Below, piece after piece: positions 9,819-19,024 of a stretch of 33,462 bases of DNA (the stretch's first letter is position 1; every line of letters begins with the position of its first letter). The notes under the pieces were generated by a model. It searched no databases. It saw only the letters and a list, made by a program, of their open reading frames with translations, and was not told the DNA's origin. The position numbers and the translations under genes are program-made. The stretch spans positions 1 to 33,462 of the forward strand of contig PXCF01000144.1 of the NCBI GenBank assembly GCA_003566715.1. The letters are read 5' to 3'. Source of the DNA: Cryomorphaceae bacterium. Its GTDB lineage: Bacteria; Bacteroidota; Bacteroidia; Flavobacteriales; Schleiferiaceae.

Positions 9819-9880
9819 ACGATACTTAAAATTATCGTTTATTTAAGCGATATTTTGAATTATCGTTTATTTGTACGATA
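9819..9880. promoter_or_regulatory. Array of five alternating ACGATA/TATCGT half-sites, 14-nt pitch, upstream of the SatD-family gene
   Basis: ACGATA 9819, TATCGT 9833, GCGATA 9847, TATCGT 9861, ACGATA 9875. Confidence 0.75.
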
Positions 9881-9888
9881 TTTGCATT

Positions 9889-10533
9889 ATGATTGCAGTC
9901 ATTAATGGAGATATTATCTCATCAAGGAAATTGGTAAACCAGAAAATATGGTTGTCGCCATTGAAAAACCTGTTCGCTACATGGGGTATAAGTCCTAAAA
10001 ATTGGAAAATACACTCGGGCGATTTTTTTCAATTGGAGATTGCTAACCCCCAAGATGTGCTGATTAAGGCTTTAGAAATAAAAGCACTCATCAAAAAAGT
10101 AGAACCACTTGATGAAAGAAAAAAAATAGGTGCCATAGATGTTAGGCTGGCTATTGGGATTGGTGAAAAAACGTATGCCGGTAATGGTGTATCTGAGAGT
10201 AATGGACCTGCATTTCATTATTCGGGCGATAAATTTGAATCGCTGAAAAAAGAAAATGTAACCATGAGTATAAAAACCCCATGGCCTACATTTGATGAAG
10301 AAATGAATTTGTACTTAAAGTTAGCCGGAATCTTTATGGACAAATGGTCGGTTTCGTCCGCAGAATTAATGCAAATTGTACTTAATAATCCAAACTTAAC
10401 TCAAGAAGAAATAGGACGTCTATTAGGAATCAAACAAAACTCTGTAAGTGGTAGGTGGAATAGAGCCAACGTAGATGAAATAATGGAAGTCAACAAAATG
10501 TTTCAGAAAAAAATCAAAACCCTGTTGCAATGA
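9889..10533 (+). CDS. SatD family protein with C-terminal HTH
   Basis: MIAVINGDIISSRKL...IHSGDFFQLEI...VRLAIGIG...; HTH-like LTQEEIGRLLGIKQNSVSGRWNRA; ATG chosen over the earlier TTG at 9871. Confidence 0.8.
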   Translation: MIAVINGDIISSRKLVNQKIWLSPLKNLFATWGISPKNWKIHSGDFFQLEIANPQDVLIKALEIKALIKKVEPLDERKKIGAIDVRLAIGIGEKTYAGNGVSESNGPAFHYSGDKFESLKKENVTMSIKTPWPTFDEEMNLYLKLAGIFMDKWSVSSAELMQIVLNNPNLTQEEIGRLLGIKQNSVSGRWNRANVDEIMEVNKMFQKKIKTLLQ

Positions 10534-11243
10534 TGGTGCTTATAAAACTCTTGCTGGCTCATTTAGTAGGAGATTTTCTATTGCAACCGAAGTCATGGGT
10601 TTATGATAAAGAACTATTCAAGGCGAAGTCGTTCAAGTTATATGTGCATATAGTCATTCACGGCCTGCTCGTGCTGTTGGTGTTTTGGGATTTACAATAT
10701 TGGTTTTTGGCGTTATCAATCACAGTGGTTCACGGAATAATCGATGCCATTAAATTATACGCCCAAAGAGACAGCAATAGACCTCTTTGGTTTTTAATAG
10801 ATCAAGGTCTTCACTTACTGAGCATTTTCGGATTGTGGGTGGTGTTCTTTGAGCCGGAGATTAATCTACATGCAGTATTAGAAAACCCAAATGTTTGGAT
10901 CTATTTCGTTGCCATACTTTTCATAACGGTGGTTTCGGGAATCGTTATGAAAGAGCTTATGTCTAGTTGGTCTAGTGGCTTATACGACGACGATGAAGAA
11001 TCGTTAAACAATGCGGGCAAGTACATCGGCATGTTGGAGCGCATTTTTGTGTTCATTTTTGTGATTACAGGTAATTGGGAAGGTATTGGCTTTTTGTTGG
11101 CCGCTAAATCCGTATTCCGCTTTGGCGACTTAAAAGAGTCGAAAGACAGAAAACTCACCGAATACATTTTGATTGGAACATTGTTGAGTTTTGGTATTGC
11201 CATCGCAACAGGCATGATCGTGCTAAATCTAATAAGATATTGA
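10530..11243 (+). CDS. DUF3307 membrane protein
   Basis: LLLAHLVGDFLLQPKSWVYDKE...HGIIDAIKLY pattern; ATGA overlap with the SatD gene. Confidence 0.8.
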   Translation: MMVLIKLLLAHLVGDFLLQPKSWVYDKELFKAKSFKLYVHIVIHGLLVLLVFWDLQYWFLALSITVVHGIIDAIKLYAQRDSNRPLWFLIDQGLHLLSIFGLWVVFFEPEINLHAVLENPNVWIYFVAILFITVVSGIVMKELMSSWSSGLYDDDEESLNNAGKYIGMLERIFVFIFVITGNWEGIGFLLAAKSVFRFGDLKESKDRKLTEYILIGTLLSFGIAIATGMIVLNLIRY

Positions 11244-11408
11244 ATGAATAAAATCATCGTTAAGATGACAAACAATATCATTTACCCGTTGTAGTTTGCC
11301 TTTGAAGAATAAAATGAGCTTTAGAATTTGTAATCTTTTCCTTGGTGATATAAATAGTGAGGATACATTTACAGTTTTATCGTTTGTATAGTGCCTTAAA
11401 AATTTACC

Positions 11409-12098
11409 ATGAAAACAAAATCATTAATTTCATCACTTTTAGTCATACTTTCAATATCCCTCAAAGCACAACTCGATCTGGGCATTACTGGTATGCCAAC
11501 GGCTTCTGCTTTTCATTATGAAAATATAAACCCTCAAAAAAATTCTATTTACCCCGTTAATTTTGGACTGAACGTCAATTACAATTACCACAAATTTACT
11601 TTTTCGACAGGCGTTTTGCACCTAACCCAAGGCGTAAGGTTTGACCTCGATAATGCTTCTGAGGAGAATCGAAATGGATCTGAAACTTACGATTTGTTTG
11701 ATCGAAATCGATCCGTCGTGCTGCCATTATTGGTCAATTACAACATACTTCAAGGGGAATCCTATTCTTTTTTTGCCGGAACGGGGCTTTATATGGGCTA
11801 TATGTATTCTCAAGAGCAAGAAAACACCGCTTATCCTGAAGACTGGCAGCCGGATCCCACGAAAACCTATCCCTTATCGGTAGGCAGGTTCGTGGAAAAT
11901 GAAATCTTCGATCCCTTTTTTGTAGGCATTAATTTTGGCATTGGGTGGACGCAAAAACTCACCGAAAAATTGATCTTTCAACTCAGACCGAATTTTCTCT
12001 ATCACCTCCGTGAAACATCAGCCAACAACCCGTATGGCATAAGATTAATGACTTGGTCACTAGACATTGGCTTCTATTATCGCTTAGAAAAGAAATAA
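11409..12098 (+). CDS. Outer-membrane beta-barrel family protein
   Basis: Signal peptide MKTKSLISSLLVILSISLKAQ, alternating aromatic beta-strands, C-terminal aromatic end. Confidence 0.65.
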   Translation: MKTKSLISSLLVILSISLKAQLDLGITGMPTASAFHYENINPQKNSIYPVNFGLNVNYNYHKFTFSTGVLHLTQGVRFDLDNASEENRNGSETYDLFDRNRSVVLPLLVNYNILQGESYSFFAGTGLYMGYMYSQEQENTAYPEDWQPDPTKTYPLSVGRFVENEIFDPFFVGINFGIGWTQKLTEKLIFQLRPNFLYHLRETSANNPYGIRLMTWSLDIGFYYRLEKK

Positions 12099-12103
12099 AA
12101 CCA

Positions 12104-12159
12104 GCTCCCAGCTCACCGCTCATTGCTCACCGCTCACCGCTCACCGCTCACCGCTCCTT
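12104..12159. repeat. Heptamer tandem repeat, 8 units (consensus GCTCACC)
   Basis: gctccca gctcacc gctcatt gctcacc gctcacc gctcacc gctcacc gctcctt. Confidence 0.9.
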
Positions 12160-12162
12160 CCC

Positions 12163-13251
12163 TCACTTCTTCCTCCTCTTCGTCACCGGCACATCAACTG
12201 GAAAGGTCACAGCTTCGGTGGATACGAGATTGCTGGCGTCGTTGCCCCATGTAGACAATAACGCTGCCCAGTCGTCGCGGTCGTTTAAGCAGGGAATATA
12301 GTGGAAATGGCCACCGCCGGCTTCTTCGAAAATCTCCTTACCTTCTTCCTCAATTTCCTCCAAGGTTTCTAGGCAGTCGGTAACGAAGGCTGGGCAGACA
12401 ACCAGTAGTTTTTCGGTTCCGGCCTTGCCCAATTTTTCGAGTGTTTTATCGGTGTAAGGCTGTAACCAAGGATCTGCGCCCAAGCGCGATTGAAAGGTGT
12501 GTACGACTTTCTCTTCCGGGATGTTTAGGGCTTCCGTCACTGCTTTGGTTACGGCATAGCACTGATGGCGATAGCACCAGTCGTGCGCCTCAGAGGGTTG
12601 GTGACAGCAGTCTTCGCACTTCAAACAGTGTTTGCTGGTGATGTCACCACGATAGATGTGACGCTCAGGTACACCGTGGTAACTGAACAAAATTTTGTCA
12701 AATGGCTCCTTTGTAGCTGGTTCAATGCTCTTAATGAGTAGGTCCAAATACGCTTGGTGGTTGTAAAACGGCGGCACCCACCTCAAGTTTAAGTCGAAAT
12801 GGTGTATCTCCATCACCGACTTCACTTTTTCCACCACCGTTTCGTAAGTAGACATGGCGTATTGCGGATAAAGCGGTATGATGTGGAGGTTTTTCAATTC
12901 CGGGTTCTCCTTCAAAAGTTCTTTGATGGCATCGCCGATGGATGGGTTACCATAACGCATGGCCAAGCCCACGGGAATGTGACTTTTTTCCGCAACCTTG
13001 TCACGCAGACGTTCGTTGAGTACCACCAGCGGGCTCCCTTCTTCCCACCAGATACTTTTGTAAGCGGCGGCAGATTTTTTCGGGCGAAAGTTGAGAATGA
13101 TGCCACGCACGAGCAAACTGCGTTTCCAGTACGAAAGGTCAATGACTCGTTCGTCCATAAGGAATTCGTCCAAGTATTTTTTTACATCCTTGACGTTGGT
13201 GGAATCGGGAGACCCCAAGTTTATCAGTAAAATGGCATCGTTGTGGTTCAT
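12163..13251 (-). CDS. hemH: Ferrochelatase
   Basis: AILLINLGSPDS, SYHGVPERHI, QSRLGADPWLQPYTD, CPAFVTDCLETLEEI. Confidence 0.96.
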   Translation of the reverse strand: MNHNDAILLINLGSPDSTNVKDVKKYLDEFLMDERVIDLSYWKRSLLVRGIILNFRPKKSAAAYKSIWWEEGSPLVVLNERLRDKVAEKSHIPVGLAMRYGNPSIGDAIKELLKENPELKNLHIIPLYPQYAMSTYETVVEKVKSVMEIHHFDLNLRWVPPFYNHQAYLDLLIKSIEPATKEPFDKILFSYHGVPERHIYRGDITSKHCLKCEDCCHQPSEAHDWCYRHQCYAVTKAVTEALNIPEEKVVHTFQSRLGADPWLQPYTDKTLEKLGKAGTEKLLVVCPAFVTDCLETLEEIEEEGKEIFEEAGGGHFHYIPCLNDRDDWAALLSTWGNDASNLVSTEAVTFPVDVPVTKRRKK

Positions 13252-14144
13252 ATGTTCTCTTTGGTGTATTGTTTGGGTGTGATTCCGTATTTTTTCTTAA
13301 AGGCGGAAATGAAGTGACTGGGATTGGAGTAGCCGATATGAAAGGCAATCTCGTTGATTTTATGCTGTCTACTTTCCAACATGGCTCTGGCCGTTTCCAG
13401 TTTGTAATCAAGCACAAATCCGTAAACGGTGTTGCCGTAAACCTCTTTAAATCCGGTTTTCAGTTTGAGCTCATTGAGTCCTACTTTACGTGAAAGCTCG
13501 TTGAGTGAGGGCGGACTGGTGTAGGCATTGATCAAAATTTCCTTGGCTTTTTTTACCCGTTTCACCGAGTCTTCGTCTTTTAAAAACGGGCAAGATTCGG
13601 TGTCGACGGAATTCTCAAAGCTAAAGTAACACGCCAGTATTTCGTAAAGTTTACCCTTGAGAAAAAGCCGTTGCGCTTGGGCGCTTAGACGGGTGCTGTA
13701 GAGTTGTTGCAACGGTGCAAATAGGTTGGCCGGTATGTCGCGCTCTTCGTAATACTTTCTTTCGCGGCTTTCCGTAGATAAAAAGGCCATTTCCGGTGCG
13801 TCTGATACAAAGAGTTCATGTAGATAATCAATGGTGGTTTGAAGGTGGATTACTTTACAATCGTCTTCGCCACTGAGCTCGATTGGAACGTCACGGCTTG
13901 GGTCATATATGAGGAAACTCTTTCCCGGCCCCAGTGTTTTTGCATACTGCGGACTAAAAGAGAAAATGGCTTCATCGTGCAAACAAAAGAAGAAATGGAC
14001 GTCTAATTTTTTCGCTTTGATATATATGGAATCCGTTTCTTCTTCACTTTTGGCGTAAAGACTCAGTTTTATTTGACCGTCATCGTCGAATGTCAATACA
14101 TTACCAATGGCGTTATTTTTTTCTCTGATATTGGGTTTAATCAT
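13248..14144 (-). CDS. AraC-family transcriptional regulator
   Basis: C-terminal double HTH SLNELSRKVGLNELKLKTGFKEVYG...INEIAFHIGYSNPSHFISAFKKKYGITPKQY; ATGA overlap with hemH. Confidence 0.93.
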   Translation of the reverse strand: MIKPNIREKNNAIGNVLTFDDDGQIKLSLYAKSEEETDSIYIKAKKLDVHFFFCLHDEAIFSFSPQYAKTLGPGKSFLIYDPSRDVPIELSGEDDCKVIHLQTTIDYLHELFVSDAPEMAFLSTESRERKYYEERDIPANLFAPLQQLYSTRLSAQAQRLFLKGKLYEILACYFSFENSVDTESCPFLKDEDSVKRVKKAKEILINAYTSPPSLNELSRKVGLNELKLKTGFKEVYGNTVYGFVLDYKLETARAMLESRQHKINEIAFHIGYSNPSHFISAFKKKYGITPKQYTKENI

Positions 14145-14215
14145 GCCGAGGTTCTTATTTAGAATCTTTCAAAACAGTAGTGTTTAAAGGGGTTTTTGGC
14201 CTGAATGTTTTTTTG

Positions 14216-14223
14216 CAAATATA
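14216..14223 (-). promoter_or_regulatory. Candidate -7 box (TATATTTG on minus strand) for the AraC gene
   Basis: CAAATATA on plus = TATATTTG on minus. Confidence 0.45.
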
Positions 14224-14229
14224 AATTCC

Positions 14230-14259
14230 AGCGACATTAAAAATACGTTTAGCGGCATT
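14230..14259. promoter_or_regulatory. Direct repeat AGCG(A/G)CATT at 21-nt pitch; candidate AraC-type operator
   Basis: AGCGACATT 14230-14238 and AGCGGCATT 14251-14259 between the divergent genes. Confidence 0.55.
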
Positions 14260-14278
14260 TTTTGTTTTTATCTCATTG

Positions 14279-14286
14279 TAATTTTG
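14279..14286 (+). promoter_or_regulatory. Candidate -7 box (TAATTTTG) for hemA
   Basis: TAnnTTTG match 18 nt before the ATG. Confidence 0.5.
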
Positions 14287-14303
14287 CACAGCATTCAATA
14301 AAT

Positions 14304-15518
14304 ATGAAATTGAAAGATCCGAATAAGCTAGAGCATTTTCATGTGATAGGCGTGAGTTATCAGTCTGCAGACGTATCCGTACGTGAGCAGTTCAGTATAA
14401 CCACCGACAGGGAAGAGGCGTTCTACGATGCACTTCGCGAAGTTGGGATGACCGATGTTATGGTTATTTCAACCTGTAATCGTACGGAAATTTACTTTTT
14501 CTCAGAGAATATTCACCCTCTCGTTAATGTCTGGCTATCGTTTACCAACGGCGATACCGAAACATTGATGAACGCGCATTTTCATCACCGAGGCGAAGAG
14601 GCATTGAATCACTTGCTTCGTGTGAGTTGCGGATTGGAGTCGCAGATTCCCGGCGATTTTGAAATCGTGATGCAGGTACGTCGAGCATTCCGACAGGCCA
14701 AATCTTTGAAAATGGCCAACGGTTTGTTTGAGCGCATGCTCAACACCGCCATTCACAGCAGTAAGCAGGTGAAAAATCAAACATCTTTCAGTACCGGAGC
14801 TTCTTCTGTATCCTACGCTACCGTTAGGTATATGCGCGATTACTTTTCCGTACATACAACGCCAAATATACTACTGGTCGGTCTGGGTGAGATTGGTCGC
14901 GTTGCCCTAGAAAACATACTCAAGCACTTCCCGCAGGAATCGCTTACGATTTCCAACCGCAGTGAAGAAAAATTGGCTGACTTTGCCGATACGTACGGAG
15001 TAGCCTCCTTGCCATTTTCGCAATTGACCAATTCTTTGGAAAACTACGATGCTATTGTGTTGGCCACGGGCGCTCCCGAGCCCATCATCAAACTTGAGCA
15101 TATTACACCGGCGTTTAACGGCGTTATCATTGATTTGGGTGTGCCATCTAATACCGAGCATGCCATTGGTAAAATTGCCAATTTGGTCAATGTCGATGCG
15201 CTTTCAGAAATAACCAAAGCCACGTTGGAAGCACGCTTGGAAATGGTGCCTATTGTGGAGTCCCTCGTATCTGAAAATATTCAAGATTTTCTTATTTGGT
15301 ATCGCAAGCGTGAACTTTTGCCCATCATTCACGATATGACGCAACAGTTGAAGGAGAGTTTGTCATCGGAACTCAATACCAATCCCGTGGTCGACTACAG
15401 CAATCAAGAAGCGTTTATTGAGCGCATGACTAAGCGTTATGAAGCAGAGCTCTTCCGCCGAATTGAAGACGGTGTACGTCAGGGCAAAATGGAAAGCCTG
15501 ATGTCCATCGCATCATGA
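14304..15518 (+). CDS. hemA: Glutamyl-tRNA reductase
   Basis: HVIGVSYQSADVSVREQF, STCNRTEIYF, GLESQIPGDFEI, GLGEIGRVALENI; internal ATG MKLKDPNKLEHF preferred as start. Confidence 0.95.
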   Translation: MKLKDPNKLEHFHVIGVSYQSADVSVREQFSITTDREEAFYDALREVGMTDVMVISTCNRTEIYFFSENIHPLVNVWLSFTNGDTETLMNAHFHHRGEEALNHLLRVSCGLESQIPGDFEIVMQVRRAFRQAKSLKMANGLFERMLNTAIHSSKQVKNQTSFSTGASSVSYATVRYMRDYFSVHTTPNILLVGLGEIGRVALENILKHFPQESLTISNRSEEKLADFADTYGVASLPFSQLTNSLENYDAIVLATGAPEPIIKLEHITPAFNGVIIDLGVPSNTEHAIGKIANLVNVDALSEITKATLEARLEMVPIVESLVSENIQDFLIWYRKRELLPIIHDMTQQLKESLSSELNTNPVVDYSNQEAFIERMTKRYEAELFRRIEDGVRQGKMESLMSIAS

Positions 15519-16423
15519 GCATACGCATTGGAACCCGCGATAGCAAACTCGCCCTTTGGCAAGCAGAAGCTGTGGCAAAAAACCTGAATAATATTGGCGT
15601 TCAAACCCAAATTGTTCCCGTTAAAAGTCGCGGCGACCTCGATCTCAAAACGCCGCTTCACCAAATGGGAGGAACCGGTTTGTTTACCAAAGTTTTGGAC
15701 GACATTCTTCTTCAAGGAGATATCGACATTGCCGTTCATTCTCTTAAAGATTACCCCACCGTTTCGCCACAAGGCATCGCCTTGGCTGCGGTATTACCCA
15801 GAGAAGATCACCGTGATCTACTGGTTTACAAAGAAAATACCGATTTTTTATCTCTGGATGAGGCCGTTATTGCCACCGGAAGTATCCGACGCCGAGCGCA
15901 ATGGCTCAATAAGTACCCCACGCACGAATTAACCAATCTTCGCGGCAATGTGCAAACACGCATGCAGAAGTTACAAGACAATCCCTGGCACGGCGCTGTA
16001 TTTGCTAAAGCTGGTTTACTGCGAATGGATATGATACCTGATTCAGCGATGGAGCTGGACTGGATGATACCCGCACCGGCGCAAGGGGTAGTTGGGATTA
16101 CTTGTAAATCAATGGACTTTGATTTGATAGATACACTCCATTCCATCAATCACCAAAAAAGTTGGGATACCAGCATGATGGAACGTGCTTTTCTCAATAC
16201 CCTCGAAGGCGGGTGTTCTGCACCCATTGGCGCTCTGGCAATTAAAAATAGCGGTGGCTATGATTTTCGAGGCGGTGTGTTTTCTCTTGATGGCAAACAT
16301 TCGGTCGTCATAGAACGTCACTATACCGGAGACGACCCTACCAAATTGGGTAAAGATGCGGCCAATGAAGTGTTGGCTAAGGGTGGAATTGCTATAATGA
16401 AGGACATTCGTGAAAACCTATAG
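15515..16423 (+). CDS. hemC: Hydroxymethylbilane synthase
   Basis: IRIGTRDSKLALWQAE, VHSLKDYPT, GSIRRRAQW, LEGGCSAPIGA. Confidence 0.97.
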   Translation: MSIRIGTRDSKLALWQAEAVAKNLNNIGVQTQIVPVKSRGDLDLKTPLHQMGGTGLFTKVLDDILLQGDIDIAVHSLKDYPTVSPQGIALAAVLPREDHRDLLVYKENTDFLSLDEAVIATGSIRRRAQWLNKYPTHELTNLRGNVQTRMQKLQDNPWHGAVFAKAGLLRMDMIPDSAMELDWMIPAPAQGVVGITCKSMDFDLIDTLHSINHQKSWDTSMMERAFLNTLEGGCSAPIGALAIKNSGGYDFRGGVFSLDGKHSVVIERHYTGDDPTKLGKDAANEVLAKGGIAIMKDIRENL

Positions 16424-17087
16424 CATACTTTTCAGTAAAGAAGCTACGGATAAGCAACGACAATTGGCTAAAACCTTGGGCTGGTCGATGGATGAAACAC
16501 CGGCACTTAGACCAAGAGCCATGTCGTTACCGGCTTACGAAACGCCCTGGGATCATATGTGGTGGATGATTACTTCGGCCAAGGCCATTCCAGCATTCCA
16601 GCATTACCACGAAATGAAGCCCATTAAAAATATTGCATGTACGGCTCCGGCCGTTCGAGAGCGCTTAGTGAAACTGGGCATTACGCCAAAAATTGCCGCC
16701 TTTAGCGCCGCCGATCTGGCCAAACGCATGACCGTACATAAACCGCACGGTGTGGTTCACTTGTGCGCCAAGCATAGCCGACCGGAAGCCGGTGATATTC
16801 TTCGCGAACATGGCATCGATTACCGCAATATCCCTGTTTATGAAACTGTTCCGGAAAACCACTGCATAACTTGGAAGGATTTTGACGCCTGGGTGGTGCT
16901 GAGTCCACGTTCCATCGAGGCTTTTGTATGCCAACTCCCGCCGAGAGAAATGCCCGTAGCTGCCATCGGACCAACCACCGAAGAAGCACTGAAACATCAC
17001 GGTTTTACCCGTATTTTTGTCCCTTCTAAACCAGATATAGATCTTTTAATACCAGAATTCGATGCCTACCTCAGAGATAAAAAATGA
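16410..17087 (+). CDS. hemD: Uroporphyrinogen-III synthase
   Basis: Divergent HemD-like, [10 protein letters not shown]...[11 protein letters not shown]...[15 protein letters not shown]; position between hemC and hemE. Confidence 0.85.
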   Translation: MKTYSILFSKEATDKQRQLAKTLGWSMDETPALRPRAMSLPAYETPWDHMWWMITSAKAIPAFQHYHEMKPIKNIACTAPAVRERLVKLGITPKIAAFSAADLAKRMTVHKPHGVVHLCAKHSRPEAGDILREHGIDYRNIPVYETVPENHCITWKDFDAWVVLSPRSIEAFVCQLPPREMPVAAIGPTTEEALKHHGFTRIFVPSKPDIDLLIPEFDAYLRDKK

Positions 17088-18099
17088 CTTGTTTTTGCGT
17101 ACATTGCGCGGAGAGAAAGTAGAACGTCCACCCGTTTGGATGATGAGACAAGCCGGGAGATATTTGCCGGACTTTATGAAGCTCAAGGAAAAGTATCCTT
17201 TTTTTGAGCGGGTGCAAAATCCGGAATTGGCCACGGAAATAACGGTCATGCCCATCGATCAAGTGGGGGTAGATACCGCCATTTTGTTTTCCGATATTTT
17301 GGTGATTCCTCAAGCCATGAACTGCGAAGTACAGATGGTTCCCGGTAGAGGGCCGGTTATCCCAAATCCCATACGCAAGATGAGCGATGTGGAGGCCTTG
17401 ATTACGCCACCAGCTGCCGATGCACTTGACTACGTAATGAAAGCCATCAAGCATACCAAACAGGTGCTCGACAACCGCGTGCCATTGATTGGATTTGCTG
17501 GTTCTCCTTGGACCATTTTGTGTTATATGGTCGAAGGTCACGGGTCCAAAGACTTCAGTACGGCCAAAGGATTTTGTTTCTCTCAACCGGAAGCGGCCAA
17601 GGCACTTTTGCAGAAAATAACCGATATTACCATCGATTACCTCAAAGCCAAAGTAGCTGCCGGATGCGATGTCATCCAGGTATTTGATTCATGGGGTGGA
17701 TTGTTGAGTCCGGCTGATTACAACGTTTGGTCCATGCCTTATATGAACCAAATAGCCAAAGCCATTAAGCCTTTGGCTCCGGTGATTTTATTTGGCAAAG
17801 GGTGTTGGTTTGCCTTGAACGACTACAAGGCAGCAGGCGCTTCTGCCATCGGAGTTGACTGGACTTTGTCACCCGATAAAGCAAGAGCCATTGTAGGTAA
17901 CGAAACCGTCCTTCAGGGCAATTTTGACCCATCAAAACTATTGTCGCCCATTCCCGTCATTGAAAAGGAAGTGAAAGCCATGATCGATGGCTTTGGCCCC
18001 CAGCATTACATTGCCAATCTCGGACATGGAATTTTACCCAATATTCCGGTGGACCACGCTAAAGCCTTTGTTAATGCGGTAAAAAACTACCGTTCATGA
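17062..18099 (+). CDS. hemE: Uroporphyrinogen decarboxylase
   Basis: [54 protein letters not shown]. Confidence 0.97.
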   Translation: MPTSEIKNDLFLRTLRGEKVERPPVWMMRQAGRYLPDFMKLKEKYPFFERVQNPELATEITVMPIDQVGVDTAILFSDILVIPQAMNCEVQMVPGRGPVIPNPIRKMSDVEALITPPAADALDYVMKAIKHTKQVLDNRVPLIGFAGSPWTILCYMVEGHGSKDFSTAKGFCFSQPEAAKALLQKITDITIDYLKAKVAAGCDVIQVFDSWGGLLSPADYNVWSMPYMNQIAKAIKPLAPVILFGKGCWFALNDYKAAGASAIGVDWTLSPDKARAIVGNETVLQGNFDPSKLLSPIPVIEKEVKAMIDGFGPQHYIANLGHGILPNIPVDHAKAFVNAVKNYRS

Positions 18100-19013
18100 G
18101 CATACGCGAGTCCTTTACCGAGTACATCCACCAATTGCAAGACGACATCTGTGCACAGTTGGAGTCGGTAGGAGGTGGCGCAAGGTTTAGAGAAGACGCT
18201 TGGGATAGGCCTGGTGGCGGTGGCGGCAAAACCCGCATTATGAGAGGCGACTCGGTCTTTGAAAAAGGCGGCGTGAATACTTCGGTGGTACACGGCAAGT
18301 TGCCACCGGTAATGCAAGAGCGGTTGGGCGTAAAGCACGAAGATTTCTTTGCCTGTGGCATATCATTGGTCATTCACCCGGCCAATCCGCACGTGCCGAC
18401 CGTTCATGCCAACTTTCGTTTTTTCGAATTGTACGACGACAAGGGAAATCCTGTAGATCGATGGTTTGGCGGAGGTTCGGACTTGACGCCCTATTACTAC
18501 CAAAAAGAAGATGTCGTGCACTTTCACCGTACCTTAAAACAGGCAGCAGACGCTTTTGGACCGGAATATTACCCGATGTATAAGCGCGAGTGCGACAAGT
18601 ACTTTTTCAATACCCATCGCAATGAAAATCGCGGGGTAGGTGGGGTGTTTTTTGATTATCTCAAGGCCGATGAATCGCGTGATGATCACTTTTGGTTGGA
18701 CTTCACCAAGGCCATGGGCAATGCGTTTTTACCGGCGTATATTCCCATTGTGGAGCGAAGAAAAGAAGATGAATTTACCGAAGATCAGCGCGAATGGCAG
18801 CAAATACGTCGCGGAAGGTACGTGGAGTTTAACCTCATTCACGACCGAGGCACGTTGTTTGGCTTAAAGACCAACGGCCGCATAGAATCCATTTTGATGA
18901 GTTTACCGGCATTGGCACGCTGGGAATACGATCATCATCCAGAACTTGGTTCGGAAGAAGCGCTCTTGTTGGAAGCACTGAAGCCACGCGACTGGATTAA
19001 TAACCCATTATAA
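18096..19013 (+). CDS. hemF: Oxygen-dependent coproporphyrinogen-III oxidase
   Basis: [67 protein letters not shown]. Confidence 0.97.
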   Translation: MSIRESFTEYIHQLQDDICAQLESVGGGARFREDAWDRPGGGGGKTRIMRGDSVFEKGGVNTSVVHGKLPPVMQERLGVKHEDFFACGISLVIHPANPHVPTVHANFRFFELYDDKGNPVDRWFGGGSDLTPYYYQKEDVVHFHRTLKQAADAFGPEYYPMYKRECDKYFFNTHRNENRGVGGVFFDYLKADESRDDHFWLDFTKAMGNAFLPAYIPIVERRKEDEFTEDQREWQQIRRGRYVEFNLIHDRGTLFGLKTNGRIESILMSLPALARWEYDHHPELGSEEALLLEALKPRDWINNPL

Positions 19014-19024
19014 ACGAATCACAT

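Noticed and set aside
12104-12159. CRISPR-like array
   Set aside because: Units are contiguous heptamers without spacers; no cas genes nearby.
17071-17586. 171-aa minus-strand ORF
   Set aside because: Antisense to hemE, no recognisable motifs.
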